Below, piece after piece: positions 56,139-64,000 of a DNA stretch of 64,000 bases (its first letter is position 1; each line of letters opens with the position of its first letter). A model generated the notes under the pieces. The model worked only from the letters and a program-made list of their open reading frames with translations. It did not search any database and was not told the DNA's origin. A program made the position numbers and the translations under genes. This stretch comes from JACKII01 sp965222315 (GTDB taxonomy: Bacteria; Pseudomonadota; Alphaproteobacteria; Bin95): positions 5,022,001-5,086,000 of the forward strand of contig OZ244951.1 of assembly GCA_965222315.1 (NCBI GenBank), in the 5' to 3' direction.

Positions 56139-57247
56139 CGCGGCTAACCCGCGAGGAACTGCCCATTCTCGTCGGAGTTGCCACCCTGGCTGCCTTCCGG
56201 TTCGGCGCTGACCAGATGCTCGACGGCTTGAATGATCCGTTGATCGCAGGGCTGCTGTTTGCCTGGCTTTTCGTCGCGATGTTGTGGACGGCGTTCGGCG
56301 TCGTCCGCCATGCGGAAGCGCTCGCCCGGTTGCTCGGTGAGCCGTATGGCACGCTGATATTGACTATGGCCGTAACCGGGATTGAGGTCTCGCTGATCGC
56401 CTCCGTCATGCTGACGGGCGAGGCGTCGCCGACCCTCGCGCGCGACACGATGAAGGCGGTCCTGATGATCGTGCTCAATCTGTTAGTCGGCTCCGCCCTG
56501 TTGCTGGGCGGCTGGCGGCATCGCGAACAGGACTTCAACCTCGCCGGCGCGCGAGCGTTTCTCGTCGTGTTGATACCGCTCGCCGTCTTTGCCCTGGTGA
56601 TGCCGAATTTCACGGTAACGACATCCGAGCCGACCTTCTCCCAGTCCCAGGCCGGCTTCATCGCACTTGTCACCGTGCTACTCTACGGGGTTTTCCTGGC
56701 GATCCAAACCGCCCGACACTGCAGCTATTTTGTTCAGCCCTGGCGGGAAAGCACCACGAAGCAACAGGCAATGCCGCACACTCGCGGTCCGATTCGGTCC
56801 TCGGCTTTCCACGGCGTCATGCTGCCGCTCACCATGTTGCCGATCGTATTGTTGTCGAAGGACCTGGCCCAACTGGTGGATTTCGGCATTGTCAGGGCCG
56901 AGGCTCCGGCGGCGCTCGGCGGCATTCTCATTGCCCTGCTGGTGCTGACACCGGAAGGCATCGCCGCCATGAACGCGGCCAGGGCCAACGCATTGCAGCG
57001 CTCGGTCAATATCCTGCTTGGTTCCGCACTTGCCACCATCGGCCTGACCGTGCCGGCTGCACTCGCCATCAGCCTGATCATCGGCCAGCCGATTGTCCTG
57101 GGGCTGGACGATGCGTCGATGGTCATCCTGATGACGACGTTCCTTGTCAGCATGATCACGTTCGGCGATGGCCGGACCAACATCCTGCATGGCGCTGTTC
57201 ACCTGGTGCTGTTCCTCGCTTATATCATGCTTATCTTCAAACCGTGA
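56084..57247 (+). CDS. Calcium/proton antiporter, ChaA/CaCA family
   Basis: An inner-membrane cation antiporter of about 387 residues with ten or more hydrophobic helices. The two acidic cation-binding motifs are seen as MAVTGIEVSLIASVMLTG (helix 3 region) and LLVLTPEGIAAMNAARANALQRSVNILLGSALATIGLTVP (parts LTPEGIAAMNAARANA and NILLGSALATIGLTVP). These match ChaA-like Ca2+(Na+)/H+ antiporters. The start is uncertain: ATG 56084 is used here, while a TTG at 56108 has a better spaced G-rich site. Confidence 0.85.
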   Translation: MVGRERKALGLITAARGLARLTREELPILVGVATLAAFRFGADQMLDGLNDPLIAGLLFAWLFVAMLWTAFGVVRHAEALARLLGEPYGTLILTMAVTGIEVSLIASVMLTGEASPTLARDTMKAVLMIVLNLLVGSALLLGGWRHREQDFNLAGARAFLVVLIPLAVFALVMPNFTVTTSEPTFSQSQAGFIALVTVLLYGVFLAIQTARHCSYFVQPWRESTTKQQAMPHTRGPIRSSAFHGVMLPLTMLPIVLLSKDLAQLVDFGIVRAEAPAALGGILIALLVLTPEGIAAMNAARANALQRSVNILLGSALATIGLTVPAALAISLIIGQPIVLGLDDASMVILMTTFLVSMITFGDGRTNILHGAVHLVLFLAYIMLIFKP

Positions 57248-57292
57248 CGGAAAGGGCCCTGGCCATGCGAGACCTGAAGGAGCGCGTCCGCC

Positions 57293-58318
57293 ATGGTTAG
57301 TCTTTCGGACCGCCTCGCCCGTTTCCCGCAGGCGCCGCTTGGCCACGTGCAGCCGACGCCGCTGGAGCGGGCGGATAACCTCTCGGCCGATCTGGGCGTC
57401 GATCTCTGGCTGAAGCGGGACGATGTCACCGGGCTCGGCATGGGCGGTAACAAGGTCCGTCAACTGGCGTTCTATGTCGGGGAGGCGATGGCGGAGGGTG
57501 CGGATGCGCTGCTCATCACCGGCGCCGTGCAGTCGAACTTCATGCGCACCGCCGCAGCGGCGGGGGCGAAGCTGGGGCTCAGCGTGCATTTGCAACTGGA
57601 AGAGCGCGTGCCCTCCAACGATCCGCTCTATAAAACCGGCGGCAATGTCTTCCTGGACGATCTGTTGGGGGCGGAGCGGCGCTCCTATCCTGTCGGCGAG
57701 GATGAGGCGGGGGCGGACCAGGCGCTCCAGGCGTGGGCAGACGAACTCAGGGCGAAGGGCAAGACGCCCTACATCATCCCTCTTGGGCCCGGGCATCGGC
57801 CCCTGGGCGCGCTCGGCTATTGCATGGCGGCGGCGGAGTATCTGGCACAGTGCCAGGCGCACACGGTGCATGTGGTCGCGTCCGGCAGCGGAGCCACTCA
57901 TGGCGGCCTGCTGTTCGGCTTGCGCGCGCTGGGCTGCCAGGATCCGGTGCTGGGTCTTTGCGTACGCCGGTCGGCAGGCGAGCAGATCCCGCGAATGTTC
58001 GACCGCTGCCGCGAGATCGGCGAGTTGCTGGGAATGGAGAACCCCGTCCACGAGGATGACATTGCGCTGTTCGACGACAGCCTGGCGCCAGGCTATGGCC
58101 AGATGAGCAAGCCGCTGATAGAGGCCATCCAGATGATGGCCAGGCGGGAAGGTGTGGTGCTCGACCCGGTCTATACCGGCAAGGTGTTCGCGGGCCTGCT
58201 GGCGCTGCGGCGGCGGCACATCATTCCTGACGGCGAGCGGGTGGTTTTCTGGCACACAGGCGGCGGGCCGGGTCTGTTTGCGTATCAGAATCTGATGGAG
58301 GGGGTGCAATCTGCATAA
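57293..58318 (+). CDS. PLP-dependent D-cysteine desulfhydrase/ACC deaminase family protein
   Basis: A 341-residue PLP enzyme of the type II fold, with LPTPLE-like HVQPTPLERADNL and GGNKVRQLAF with the likely Schiff-base Lys in GNKVRQ. The substrate-binding ATQSN-like segment GAVQSNF and the phosphate-binding SGSGATHGGL are present. D-cysteine desulfhydrase, L-cysteate sulfo-lyase and ACC deaminase are the main alternatives. The gene ends TAATG, sharing one base with the next gene's start, so that gene is translationally coupled. Confidence 0.87.
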   Translation: MVSLSDRLARFPQAPLGHVQPTPLERADNLSADLGVDLWLKRDDVTGLGMGGNKVRQLAFYVGEAMAEGADALLITGAVQSNFMRTAAAAGAKLGLSVHLQLEERVPSNDPLYKTGGNVFLDDLLGAERRSYPVGEDEAGADQALQAWADELRAKGKTPYIIPLGPGHRPLGALGYCMAAAEYLAQCQAHTVHVVASGSGATHGGLLFGLRALGCQDPVLGLCVRRSAGEQIPRMFDRCREIGELLGMENPVHEDDIALFDDSLAPGYGQMSKPLIEAIQMMARREGVVLDPVYTGKVFAGLLALRRRHIIPDGERVVFWHTGGGPGLFAYQNLMEGVQSA

Positions 58319-59358
58319 TGAAAACTGGAGGAAACAGTGTCTGGATCATGCATCTAGGCAAGCGAGGTGCCTATGAAGCAGAGGCTTTGGAGACAGGTCA
58401 TTTGATCCTGGGGTCAAGCGTCAATCTTTCCCCTGGATCTACGAGAGATGATGTACGGGACGCGGTTGCCCGTGACCTTGCCGACCGATCTGTGGCGGCT
58501 CGCGCCAATGCGTTTGGCATCATTGCAGCTTTTGCAGTCGATATAGCGGTGGGCGATTTGGTCCTCTGCCCGATGAAAACCGCGGAAGGGGTCGCAGTGG
58601 CCAGGGTCCGCGGATCACTTGAGAATAAGGCCGGAAGATACAGCCGGTCAGTCGAGTGGCTCCACACCGCCCTCCCGCGCGATGCATTTGCCGAAGACCT
58701 GCGCTACAAATTCAGCTTGGTCAGAACAGTGGTTCGCGTACGGGACGACAGCGCCTTGCTCCGAGTAAAAGAAGTGATTGAAGCGTGCAGAGACCCTGGC
58801 GGCAGCACTCAATCTTCAGCGCCGGCATTGTCTAATGGCGAAGGAGGAAATCCAGAGGAAGACTTGTTGGACTTGGTGGCAGTCGCCCGAGAGCAGATAG
58901 AGCAAAGGATATCAATCCGATTTCATGGGCATGAATTTACCGAATTGATAGCAGCAATCCTTCGAGCCCAAGGATATGTGGCTCGTGTCTCGCCACCGGG
59001 ACCGGACAATGGCATCGACATTGTGGCTGGACGAGGCGAACTGGGCTTCGATCCGCCAAAACTTGTCGTACAGGTAAAATCGGGCCGGGTTACGGGCGAC
59101 CAACCGACCCTTCAGGCGTTGATCGGGAGTGTGCAGGATGCTCAAGCGGACCAGGGGCTACTGGTCTGTTGGTCCGGTTTTACTCAAGCGGTGCGGAAGC
59201 GAACGAATGAACTGTTTTTCCGCATCAGGCTTTGGGACCGTGAAGAAATCCTAAACGCCCTATTTTCTGTATATGACAAATTGCCGGAAGAAATCCGAGC
59301 AGAATTACCCTTGCAGCGAACGTGGACACTTGTACCCAGCGACACGGAACCAACCTGA
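58318..59358 (+). CDS. Mrr-type restriction endonuclease-like protein
   Basis: A 346-residue nuclease-like protein with two parts. Residues about 8-150 resemble the EVE-like N-terminal domain of some restriction proteins (WIMHLGKRGAYEAEALETG). The C-terminal part from about 205 is an Mrr-type PD-(D/E)xK nuclease: FHGHEFTELIAAILRAQGY, then Asp234 in GPDNGIDIVAG and Q252-V-K254. Such enzymes cut foreign or modified DNA. The ATG at 58318 shares a base with the upstream PLP gene stop. A start at 58348 would leave only part of the N-terminal domain. Confidence 0.8.
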   Translation: MKTGGNSVWIMHLGKRGAYEAEALETGHLILGSSVNLSPGSTRDDVRDAVARDLADRSVAARANAFGIIAAFAVDIAVGDLVLCPMKTAEGVAVARVRGSLENKAGRYSRSVEWLHTALPRDAFAEDLRYKFSLVRTVVRVRDDSALLRVKEVIEACRDPGGSTQSSAPALSNGEGGNPEEDLLDLVAVAREQIEQRISIRFHGHEFTELIAAILRAQGYVARVSPPGPDNGIDIVAGRGELGFDPPKLVVQVKSGRVTGDQPTLQALIGSVQDAQADQGLLVCWSGFTQAVRKRTNELFFRIRLWDREEILNALFSVYDKLPEEIRAELPLQRTWTLVPSDTEPT

Positions 59359-59547
59359 AAACCATCAATCTACATAGATAGGCGAACAGCCCACGACCAA
59401 CTCAGACGAACCCCCATCGCCAGCTACCCGCCTGACGGTGCGGCCTTGCCGCTGGAAAGGCTGGGAAAGCTGCGTATGGGGGCTGAGCAATTCAATCCCA
59501 TGCGCGCTGAGCGGGTGGAGCGGGAGGGGAGCGCGTTTGGAGAAGAG

Positions 59548-60567
59548 TTACACCGCGGCGTTAACCTTCGGGATAACCTCCTCCGCGATTAGCTGCATCT
59601 GATCGCAGACCAGCTTGTGCGGCATGTCGGGGAACTGAACGCCGAGGACGACGTGGTTGGTGCCGCATTCGCGCACGGTCTTCAGCACCTGCTCGGTCAC
59701 TTCATCGGGGGTGCCGACCAGAAAGCGGTCCTTCATCAACTCGTCCATGTCCTGGCCCAGGTCGTTGTCGCCCTTTGGCATGGCCTTGTCCTGGCCCCAT
59801 TTGTGGTAGGCGGCGTATTTGTGAACCAGATAGTCCTTCGCGATTTTCATCGCCTCGTCATGGGTCGGCGCGATGCAGCATTCGCGCATCATCGGGAACT
59901 CGGCCGGGAAGGGCTTGCCGGCGGCGTCAAGTGCGCGCTTGTAGACCTCCAGCTGGCGTTGGGTCGTGTCGATGCGGTTGTGCGGGCTGACGAACCAGGC
60001 GTCGACCAGGCGGGCGGCGCGCTCAATCGCCTTGTCCGCGTTCGCGCCGATCCAGAAGGGCGGCGGGTTCTGGATCGGGCGGATTGAGCAGGTGGCGTCG
60101 TCCAGCTCCCAGCCGATGCCCTTCATGCTGACATTGGTTTCGGACCACAGGCGGCGGATCGCAATAATGTTTTCTTCCAGATGCTTGGTGATGTTCTTGC
60201 GCTCGATCCCGAACGCCTTGAACTCCACGTCGCGGTAGCCGAGGCCCGCGCCGAAGATCAGCTTGCCGCCGCTCATCAGGTCGATGTTCGCGAACTGCTC
60301 GGCGATTTCCAGCGGCTTGTGCAGCGGCATCAGCACGATGCCGGCGATCAGGCGCAGGTTCGGGCATTCGGCGGTGAGGCGGCCCATATAGGCGATCTGG
60401 TTGAAGTCGTGCAGCGGGTAGCTGGAGAAGTGCGAGCCCTTCATGAAGCTGTCATAGCCCAGCTTGTCGGCCAGCCTTGCCTGTTCCATCAGTTCGGCGA
60501 AGCGGGCCTGCATGTCGTCGCCCCAGTTGTACTGGCCGCGGTTCATGATGCCGAATTGAATGGTCAT
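59548..60567 (-). CDS. LLM-class flavin-dependent oxidoreductase
   Basis: Luciferase-like monooxygenase family protein of 339 residues (TIM barrel). Recognisable segments are MTIQFGIMNRGQYNW, QARLADKLGYDSFMKGSHF, LSGGKLIFGAGLGYRDVEF (part GKLIFGAGLGYRDVEF), and PFWIGANADKAIERAARL (part FWIGANADKAIERA). It needs a reduced flavin (FMN or F420-type) for C-C or C-S bond oxidation. The ATG at 60567 follows GGGAGAC; the frame to 60699 is unlikely. The substrate is unknown. Confidence 0.88.
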   Translation of the reverse strand: MTIQFGIMNRGQYNWGDDMQARFAELMEQARLADKLGYDSFMKGSHFSSYPLHDFNQIAYMGRLTAECPNLRLIAGIVLMPLHKPLEIAEQFANIDLMSGGKLIFGAGLGYRDVEFKAFGIERKNITKHLEENIIAIRRLWSETNVSMKGIGWELDDATCSIRPIQNPPPFWIGANADKAIERAARLVDAWFVSPHNRIDTTQRQLEVYKRALDAAGKPFPAEFPMMRECCIAPTHDEAMKIAKDYLVHKYAAYHKWGQDKAMPKGDNDLGQDMDELMKDRFLVGTPDEVTEQVLKTVRECGTNHVVLGVQFPDMPHKLVCDQMQLIAEEVIPKVNAAV

Positions 60568-60767
60568 GAAAGGTCTCCCAAGCGCCCGTATCGGGCGGCG
60601 ATGCTGATGGTGCGTAAGGGTCGGCGCGCATCCTAGCGGGTTTGGCGACGGAGGGAAGAGAGGCCAGTTCGCTCCCACCTGCCTGCCCAGATAACCCATA
60701 AGGGTGATGCGCCCGGTTTGGCGGCTCGATAGATTGATATTGAGATAGAGCCGGATGGAGTGGGATC

Positions 60768-61121
60768 ATGTTGACAGTCGTTATCTGGTTAGTCGCGATA
60801 TTGCATGTTCTCTTTGCTTGCGCTGAAATTTGGCGTTGGCCTCAAGTCACCAAACTGTTGCTCAATTATGACGATGTGATGGCGCGAAACACCGCGGTGC
60901 TTGGCATCAATCAAGGGGCATACAATGCGTTCTTTGCCGTCGGGTTGCTGGCAGCATTGCTTATTGAATTACCTGAAGGACAGGCCGAAGCAGTGACCGT
61001 ATTTTGTCTGGCGTCGTTGGCGGCAGCAGGGCTGGTTGGATTGCTGACCGTGCGGTGTTGGCTCTTTCTGGTCCAAATGGTGCCGCCATTGCTCGCCTTG
61101 GGGTTGATGGCTGGCGGGTAG
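60768..61121 (+). CDS. DUF1304-like small membrane protein
   Basis: A 117-residue protein with about four hydrophobic segments. The conserved pattern N-x-G-x-Y-N-x-F-F-A-V-G appears as GINQGAYNAFFAVGLL, typical of DUF1304. A family member of unknown role. The ATG at 60768 has GGAGTG before it. It converges on the M23 lipoprotein gene with 17 bases between. Confidence 0.82.
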   Translation: MLTVVIWLVAILHVLFACAEIWRWPQVTKLLLNYDDVMARNTAVLGINQGAYNAFFAVGLLAALLIELPEGQAEAVTVFCLASLAAAGLVGLLTVRCWLFLVQMVPPLLALGLMAGG

Positions 61122-61138
61122 TCGGCGCGCATGCCGCC

Positions 61139-62068
61139 TCAAATCGGATCGTAGACGATGTCCGTTCCTTCCGGCGCAAGTGTCTGGCCGTCGACTGTGC
61201 TCCATTCCAGCGTTTGGGGCGGACTGTCAGGGGAGTCCTGTTGGCGGACGCCGTTGACCCGCAACGGTACCAGGTTGCACTGCAGGCTCGACTGCCGGTG
61301 AATGTGCAGATGCGGGCCTGTCGATGCGCCGGAATTGCCGACCAGGCCGATGATCTCGCCTGCGGTTACCGTGGCCCGTTCGCCAGGCGGCACATAGATT
61401 TCCTCGTAGTAAGCGTTTTCGAACACCGGATCGGCGTTGGCGTCTGCGACGAACGAGGCGTCGTGCGGGCACAGGTCCTCCCGGACCGTGCCGGGCGCCA
61501 TGTGGGCGTGATGCAGGATGTTGCCGTTGGGGGTTAGGATCGCCACGAAATTGCCGGAGCGGGGAATGGTGCAGGAACAGAGTAAGTGCTGGTCGCAGGT
61601 TCCGTCGCAGCCGTCCCGGCCGGGTGCGGACACGCCGGCCTCGGGATTGTCCGGGGCATTGCGCCAACAAGCGATGACCTCACCGCTCGCCATGGCGTGC
61701 ACGGGCCTGCCGTATACCTCGTAATCTTCATTGGCGACCGAGTCTTCGGGAGCGCCCGCCCGTAGTTGGGTCCATTCCAGCCCATCCCACCGCTTCATGT
61801 TGAGGTCGCGGGCATCGCCGCCATGGTCGTTACTCACGTACCAATAGGGACCGATATTGTCGGTCGCGACGGTGGAGGGGAATTGGTAGATGGCGTCCGG
61901 ATTGTCGAAGCATCCGGCCGACTCGACCGGGCCGGACGATGGAAAGCCGCCTGCGGTGGGCGCGGTCCATTCGTCATTGAATGGGTTGGAGGTTTTGCCG
62001 TGCGGGTTGATATGGAATCCGCAGCCGGAGACGAGACACAATAATGCGAGCAGAGGAAGCCTGGTCAT
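61139..62068 (-). CDS. M23-family metallopeptidase-like lipoprotein
   Basis: A 309-residue lipoprotein with signal ending L-V-S-G-C (Cys16). The C-terminal half has an M23 peptidase fold: GRPVHAMASGEVIACW, HHAHM and STGPHLHIHR with zinc His, and GEIIGLVGNSGAS. A first zinc ligand pair may be in N-D-H-G-G-D, but it is distant and there is an insertion, so catalysis is not certain. It probably trims peptidoglycan or binds it in the periplasm. The ATG at 62068 follows AGGA. Confidence 0.78.
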   Translation of the reverse strand: MTRLPLLALLCLVSGCGFHINPHGKTSNPFNDEWTAPTAGGFPSSGPVESAGCFDNPDAIYQFPSTVATDNIGPYWYVSNDHGGDARDLNMKRWDGLEWTQLRAGAPEDSVANEDYEVYGRPVHAMASGEVIACWRNAPDNPEAGVSAPGRDGCDGTCDQHLLCSCTIPRSGNFVAILTPNGNILHHAHMAPGTVREDLCPHDASFVADANADPVFENAYYEEIYVPPGERATVTAGEIIGLVGNSGASTGPHLHIHRQSSLQCNLVPLRVNGVRQQDSPDSPPQTLEWSTVDGQTLAPEGTDIVYDPI

Positions 62069-62201
62069 CGGGAGAGTCCTCCTAAAATAATTCGATACCG
62101 CATTGCTTTGGTATCGTGGAATATTCCCACCAATATTAGGTTGTTAATAAGCTATTTGATGTGAAGTCGAACACACGGACTGTGATAAGATTACGGCCGA
62201 T

Positions 62202-63032
62202 TCAGCCTAGCTCCAACGCCGCCCGCAGTTTTACTGGATCGACCGGCGTGCCGCTGATGATGCGCCAGGCGTCGACGCCCTGGTGGAAGAACAGTTCGTA
62301 GCCGGATATGGCGGTCAGGCCGGCCGCCGCCGCGTCGCCGAGGAATTGGGTGTCGGGCGGGGTGTAGACCGCGTCGAAGGCCCAGAGCGCGTCTGCCATG
62401 TGCTCGGGCGGGAGCGGTGTGCCCTCGTAGCCGACCATGCCGACCGGCGAGCAGTTCACCAGTCCCTGCGCGCCTTTGGCTGCCGCGGCAGGATCGTCCG
62501 TGACGGAAACGGAGAGGTCTGGGCGCACGCTTTTCAGGGAAGCAGCCAAGGCTTCGGCACGGGACAGGTCGTGTTCGACCAGGCGGATTTCCGCCAGGCC
62601 CACATCGACGAGGCCGAAAGCAATGGCCTTGCCGACGCCGCCCGCGCCGATCATGCAGACGGGGCCGGGCGTGGCGCCGCCGCGGATGCTCTTGTACGCG
62701 CCGACGAAGCCGGAATAGTCGGTGTTGTAGCCCTGTGGCGCGCCCGCGCCGAATACCACGGTGTTGACCGCGCCCATGGCGCGGACCAGCGGGTTGCCGA
62801 TCTCCACCTTGGCTGTGGCCATTTCCTTGTACGGGTATGTCACGTTAATCGCGTTGTAACCCTGGTCGATGGCGTACTGGTAAACGCCGTCGAAGTCCCG
62901 TCCGAGTTCGCGCGGCACCAGCTTGTCGTAGCGCACCTCGATGCCGGAAAGCCTCCCGGCATTGCCGTGCAATTCGTGTGCGCGGGATGCCGCAATATTG
63001 TCGCCGATCAGGCCAATGAGGAGTTTGCGCAT
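62202..63032 (-). CDS. aroE: Shikimate dehydrogenase family protein, divergent N-terminus
   Basis: NADP-dependent enzyme of 276 residues. Catalytic Lys69 is in NVTYPYKE and Asp105 in NTDYSGF. The nucleotide-binding motif GAGGVGKA is at 129-136. The normal N-terminal substrate motif G-x-P-I-x-x-S-x-S-P-x-x-H-N is replaced by GDNIAASRAHELHG, so this may be a quinate/shikimate-type or related paralogue rather than the biosynthetic AroE. The ATG is at 63032. Upstream lies a cluster of short repeats. Confidence 0.82.
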   Translation of the reverse strand: MRKLLIGLIGDNIAASRAHELHGNAGRLSGIEVRYDKLVPRELGRDFDGVYQYAIDQGYNAINVTYPYKEMATAKVEIGNPLVRAMGAVNTVVFGAGAPQGYNTDYSGFVGAYKSIRGGATPGPVCMIGAGGVGKAIAFGLVDVGLAEIRLVEHDLSRAEALAASLKSVRPDLSVSVTDDPAAAAKGAQGLVNCSPVGMVGYEGTPLPPEHMADALWAFDAVYTPPDTQFLGDAAAAGLTAISGYELFFHQGVDAWRIISGTPVDPVKLRAALELG

Positions 63033-63131
63033 GGAAAGGATGTTCCGGCTTGGTGGAAATCGTTAATGGGCCCATATGGAGATGGCCAATCAGTTACTGT
63101 TCGCTACAGGTTCGATTGCCGGTTCGCAAAG

Positions 63132-63225
63132 CATCTACATTCGATCGACATTTCATCGACATGAGATAAACCAAACATCTACATTTTTGCGGCTGAATGT
63201 AGATTTTTGTAGATGAATGTAGATG
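63132..63225. repeat. Cluster of CATCTACATT / AATGTAGATG repeats
   Basis: CATCTACATT appears at 63132-63141 and 63176-63185. Its reverse complement form AATGTAGAT(G) occurs at 63196-63204, 63216-63225 and as TTGTAGATG at 63207-63215. Five copies in under 100 bases lie 100-195 bases upstream of the shikimate-dehydrogenase-like ATG. Regularly arranged half sites suggest a regulator binding array, or a structural repeat. Confidence 0.6.
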
Positions 63226-63249
63226 AAATCGCAGAAACAAAACGGCATC

Positions 63250-63293
63250 TTGGGGTTACACTAATAGCATTAAGCTATTTAGCGTAACCCCAA
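63250..63293 (-). terminator. Long hairpin after the LLM gene
   Basis: TTGGGGTTAC(A)CTAA (63250-63264) pairs with TTAG(C)GTAACCCCAA (63279-63293) over 14 of 15 positions, and an inner TAGC/GCTA pair nests inside. It begins ten bases after the stop of the LLM-class gene on the minus strand and is followed by a T-rich stretch (GTTTTGTTT) a few bases on. It probably terminates that transcript. Confidence 0.65.
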
Positions 63294-63302
63294 TGTTTCC
63301 TG

Positions 63303-64000
63303 TCAGACGTGCGGCATGACCTCCGCGGCGAAGGCCTCCATGCGGTCCAGCATCTGCTGGCGGTCGTTGGAGGTCAGGTTGACCATCATCACCTGGCAGC
63401 CGGCCTCGGCGAAGGCGCGGGCGTCGGCGGCGCGTTGCTCGCCAGTGCCGGTCATGGCGATGCGCTGGCCGTCCAGTTCCGCCGCCGTCTCCGAATGGTA
63501 GGGGCTGTTGTAGGCGAGGCCGACGGCAGCCGGGTCGCGCCCAGCCTCCGCCACGGCCTGTTTCACCCGCTGGGCCCGCTCGCGGTACGCTTCCGGGGAG
63601 GCCATGCGGGCTTTTGGGTTGCTGGCGAACGGGTACCACATGTCACCGACCGCCGCGACGCGCCGCATGGCGGGGCCGCTCTCGCCGCCGATCCAGAGGG
63701 GCGGGTGGGGCTTCTGCACCGGCTTCGGCTCGAAGATCACCTCCTTGAAGTTTACGAACTCGCCCTCGTACGAGGGGTTCTCCTCAGTCCAGAGCAACTT
63801 CATGGCGGCCAGATATTCGTTGGTGACCTGTCCGCGCTTCTCGAAGTTCACACCCAGCGCCTCGAACTCCTCCCGCATCCAGCCGGTGCCGCAGCCGATG
63901 GAAATGCGGCCGCCGGAGAGTACATCCATGGTGGCGATCGATTTGGCCATGAACAGCGGGTTGCGGTGCGGGATAACGACGACGGAGGTCAGCAGGCGCA
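63303..64000 (-). CDS. LLM-class flavin-dependent oxidoreductase, 5' end cut by window
   Basis: The visible 231 or so residues cover the C-terminal two thirds of a luciferase-like monooxygenase of the F420/FMN class. The frame continues past the first visible ATG (63950) to the window edge as R-L-L-T-S-V-V-V-I-P-H-R-N-P-L-F, the usual LLM segment. Then come DVLSGGRISIGCGTGW, PLWIGGESGPAMRRVA and a C-terminal AFAEAGCQVMMVNL. The gene therefore starts outside the window. The substrate is unknown. Confidence 0.88.
   Translation of the reverse strand, partial: RLLTSVVVIPHRNPLFMAKSIATMDVLSGGRISIGCGTGWMREEFEALGVNFEKRGQVTNEYLAAMKLLWTEENPSYEGEFVNFKEVIFEPKPVQKPHPPLWIGGESGPAMRRVAAVGDMWYPFASNPKARMASPEAYRERAQRVKQAVAEAGRDPAAVGLAYNSPYHSETAAELDGQRIAMTGTGEQRAADARAFAEAGCQVMMVNLTSNDRQQMLDRMEAFAAEVMPHV

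Noticed and set aside
56678..58309. Minus-strand open frame of 543 codons
   Set aside because: Antisense to the antiporter and PLP-enzyme genes, without a ribosome site or family pattern.
63132..63225. CRISPR array
   Set aside because: The units are only about 10 bases, in both orientations, without regular spacers and without cas genes.

Overview
The window reads as chromosomal DNA of a GC-rich alphaproteobacterium, plausibly Rhodospirillales-like. Signs are the proS-lolC/E-lolD order, a short bacterial ProRS, AddAB instead of RecBCD, the tsaE-kinase-nucleotidyltransferase-addB-addA cluster and typical intergenic palindromic repeats. The lineage is inferred from gene content and order only. 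Genes are densely packed on both strands, with many 1-8 base start/stop overlaps. No rRNA, tRNA, CRISPR array, transposase or integrase was recognised.

Layout. 0-4 kb: D-2-hydroxyacid dehydrogenase behind a perfect 20-bp palindrome, a periplasmic-binding-fold lipoprotein, soluble transhydrogenase SthA. 4-13.5 kb: Ldh-family oxidoreductase, MFS carrier, lipoprotein release (LolD, LolC/E), ProS, a pteridine-reductase-like SDR coupled to FolB, an NSS sodium symporter. 13.5-24 kb: dimethylformamidase-like enzyme, PPK2, tandem EamA exporters, Bcr/CflA efflux, TPR protein, alpha/beta hydrolase, metallo-beta-lactamase-fold hydrolase, DUF2254 protein. 24-38 kb: core genes FadJ-type beta-oxidation protein, thioredoxin, AddA/AddB, the MurU- and AmgK-like cell-wall recycling pair, TsaE, ClpB. 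38-44 kb: cobalt-type nitrile hydratase operon, SDR, AEC and EamA transporters, DsbA-fold isomerase, cupin.

44-50 kb is the accessory part. A two-gene CBASS-like anti-phage module (CD-NTase plus SLATT 2-TM effector) lies about 3 kb from an AT-rich STM4504/CBY_0614 (AbiJ-like) gene carrying a HEPN RNase motif. Between them are a CinA-C/nucleotidyltransferase fusion and a HisD-family dehydrogenase. A third defence candidate, an Mrr-type nuclease, sits at 58.3 kb, coupled to a PLP-enzyme gene.

50-64 kb: benzoate-CoA-ligase-like enzyme, SDR, unknown lipoprotein, PfkB kinase, EamA and Ca2+/H+ antiporter genes, D-cysteine desulfhydrase/cysteate lyase family enzyme, two LLM flavin oxidoreductases, DUF1304 protein, M23 lipoprotein and a divergent AroE behind a cluster of short repeats. 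The metabolic theme is uptake and breakdown of nitriles, amides, aromatic acids and small organic acids, plus core DNA repair, proteostasis and folate synthesis.
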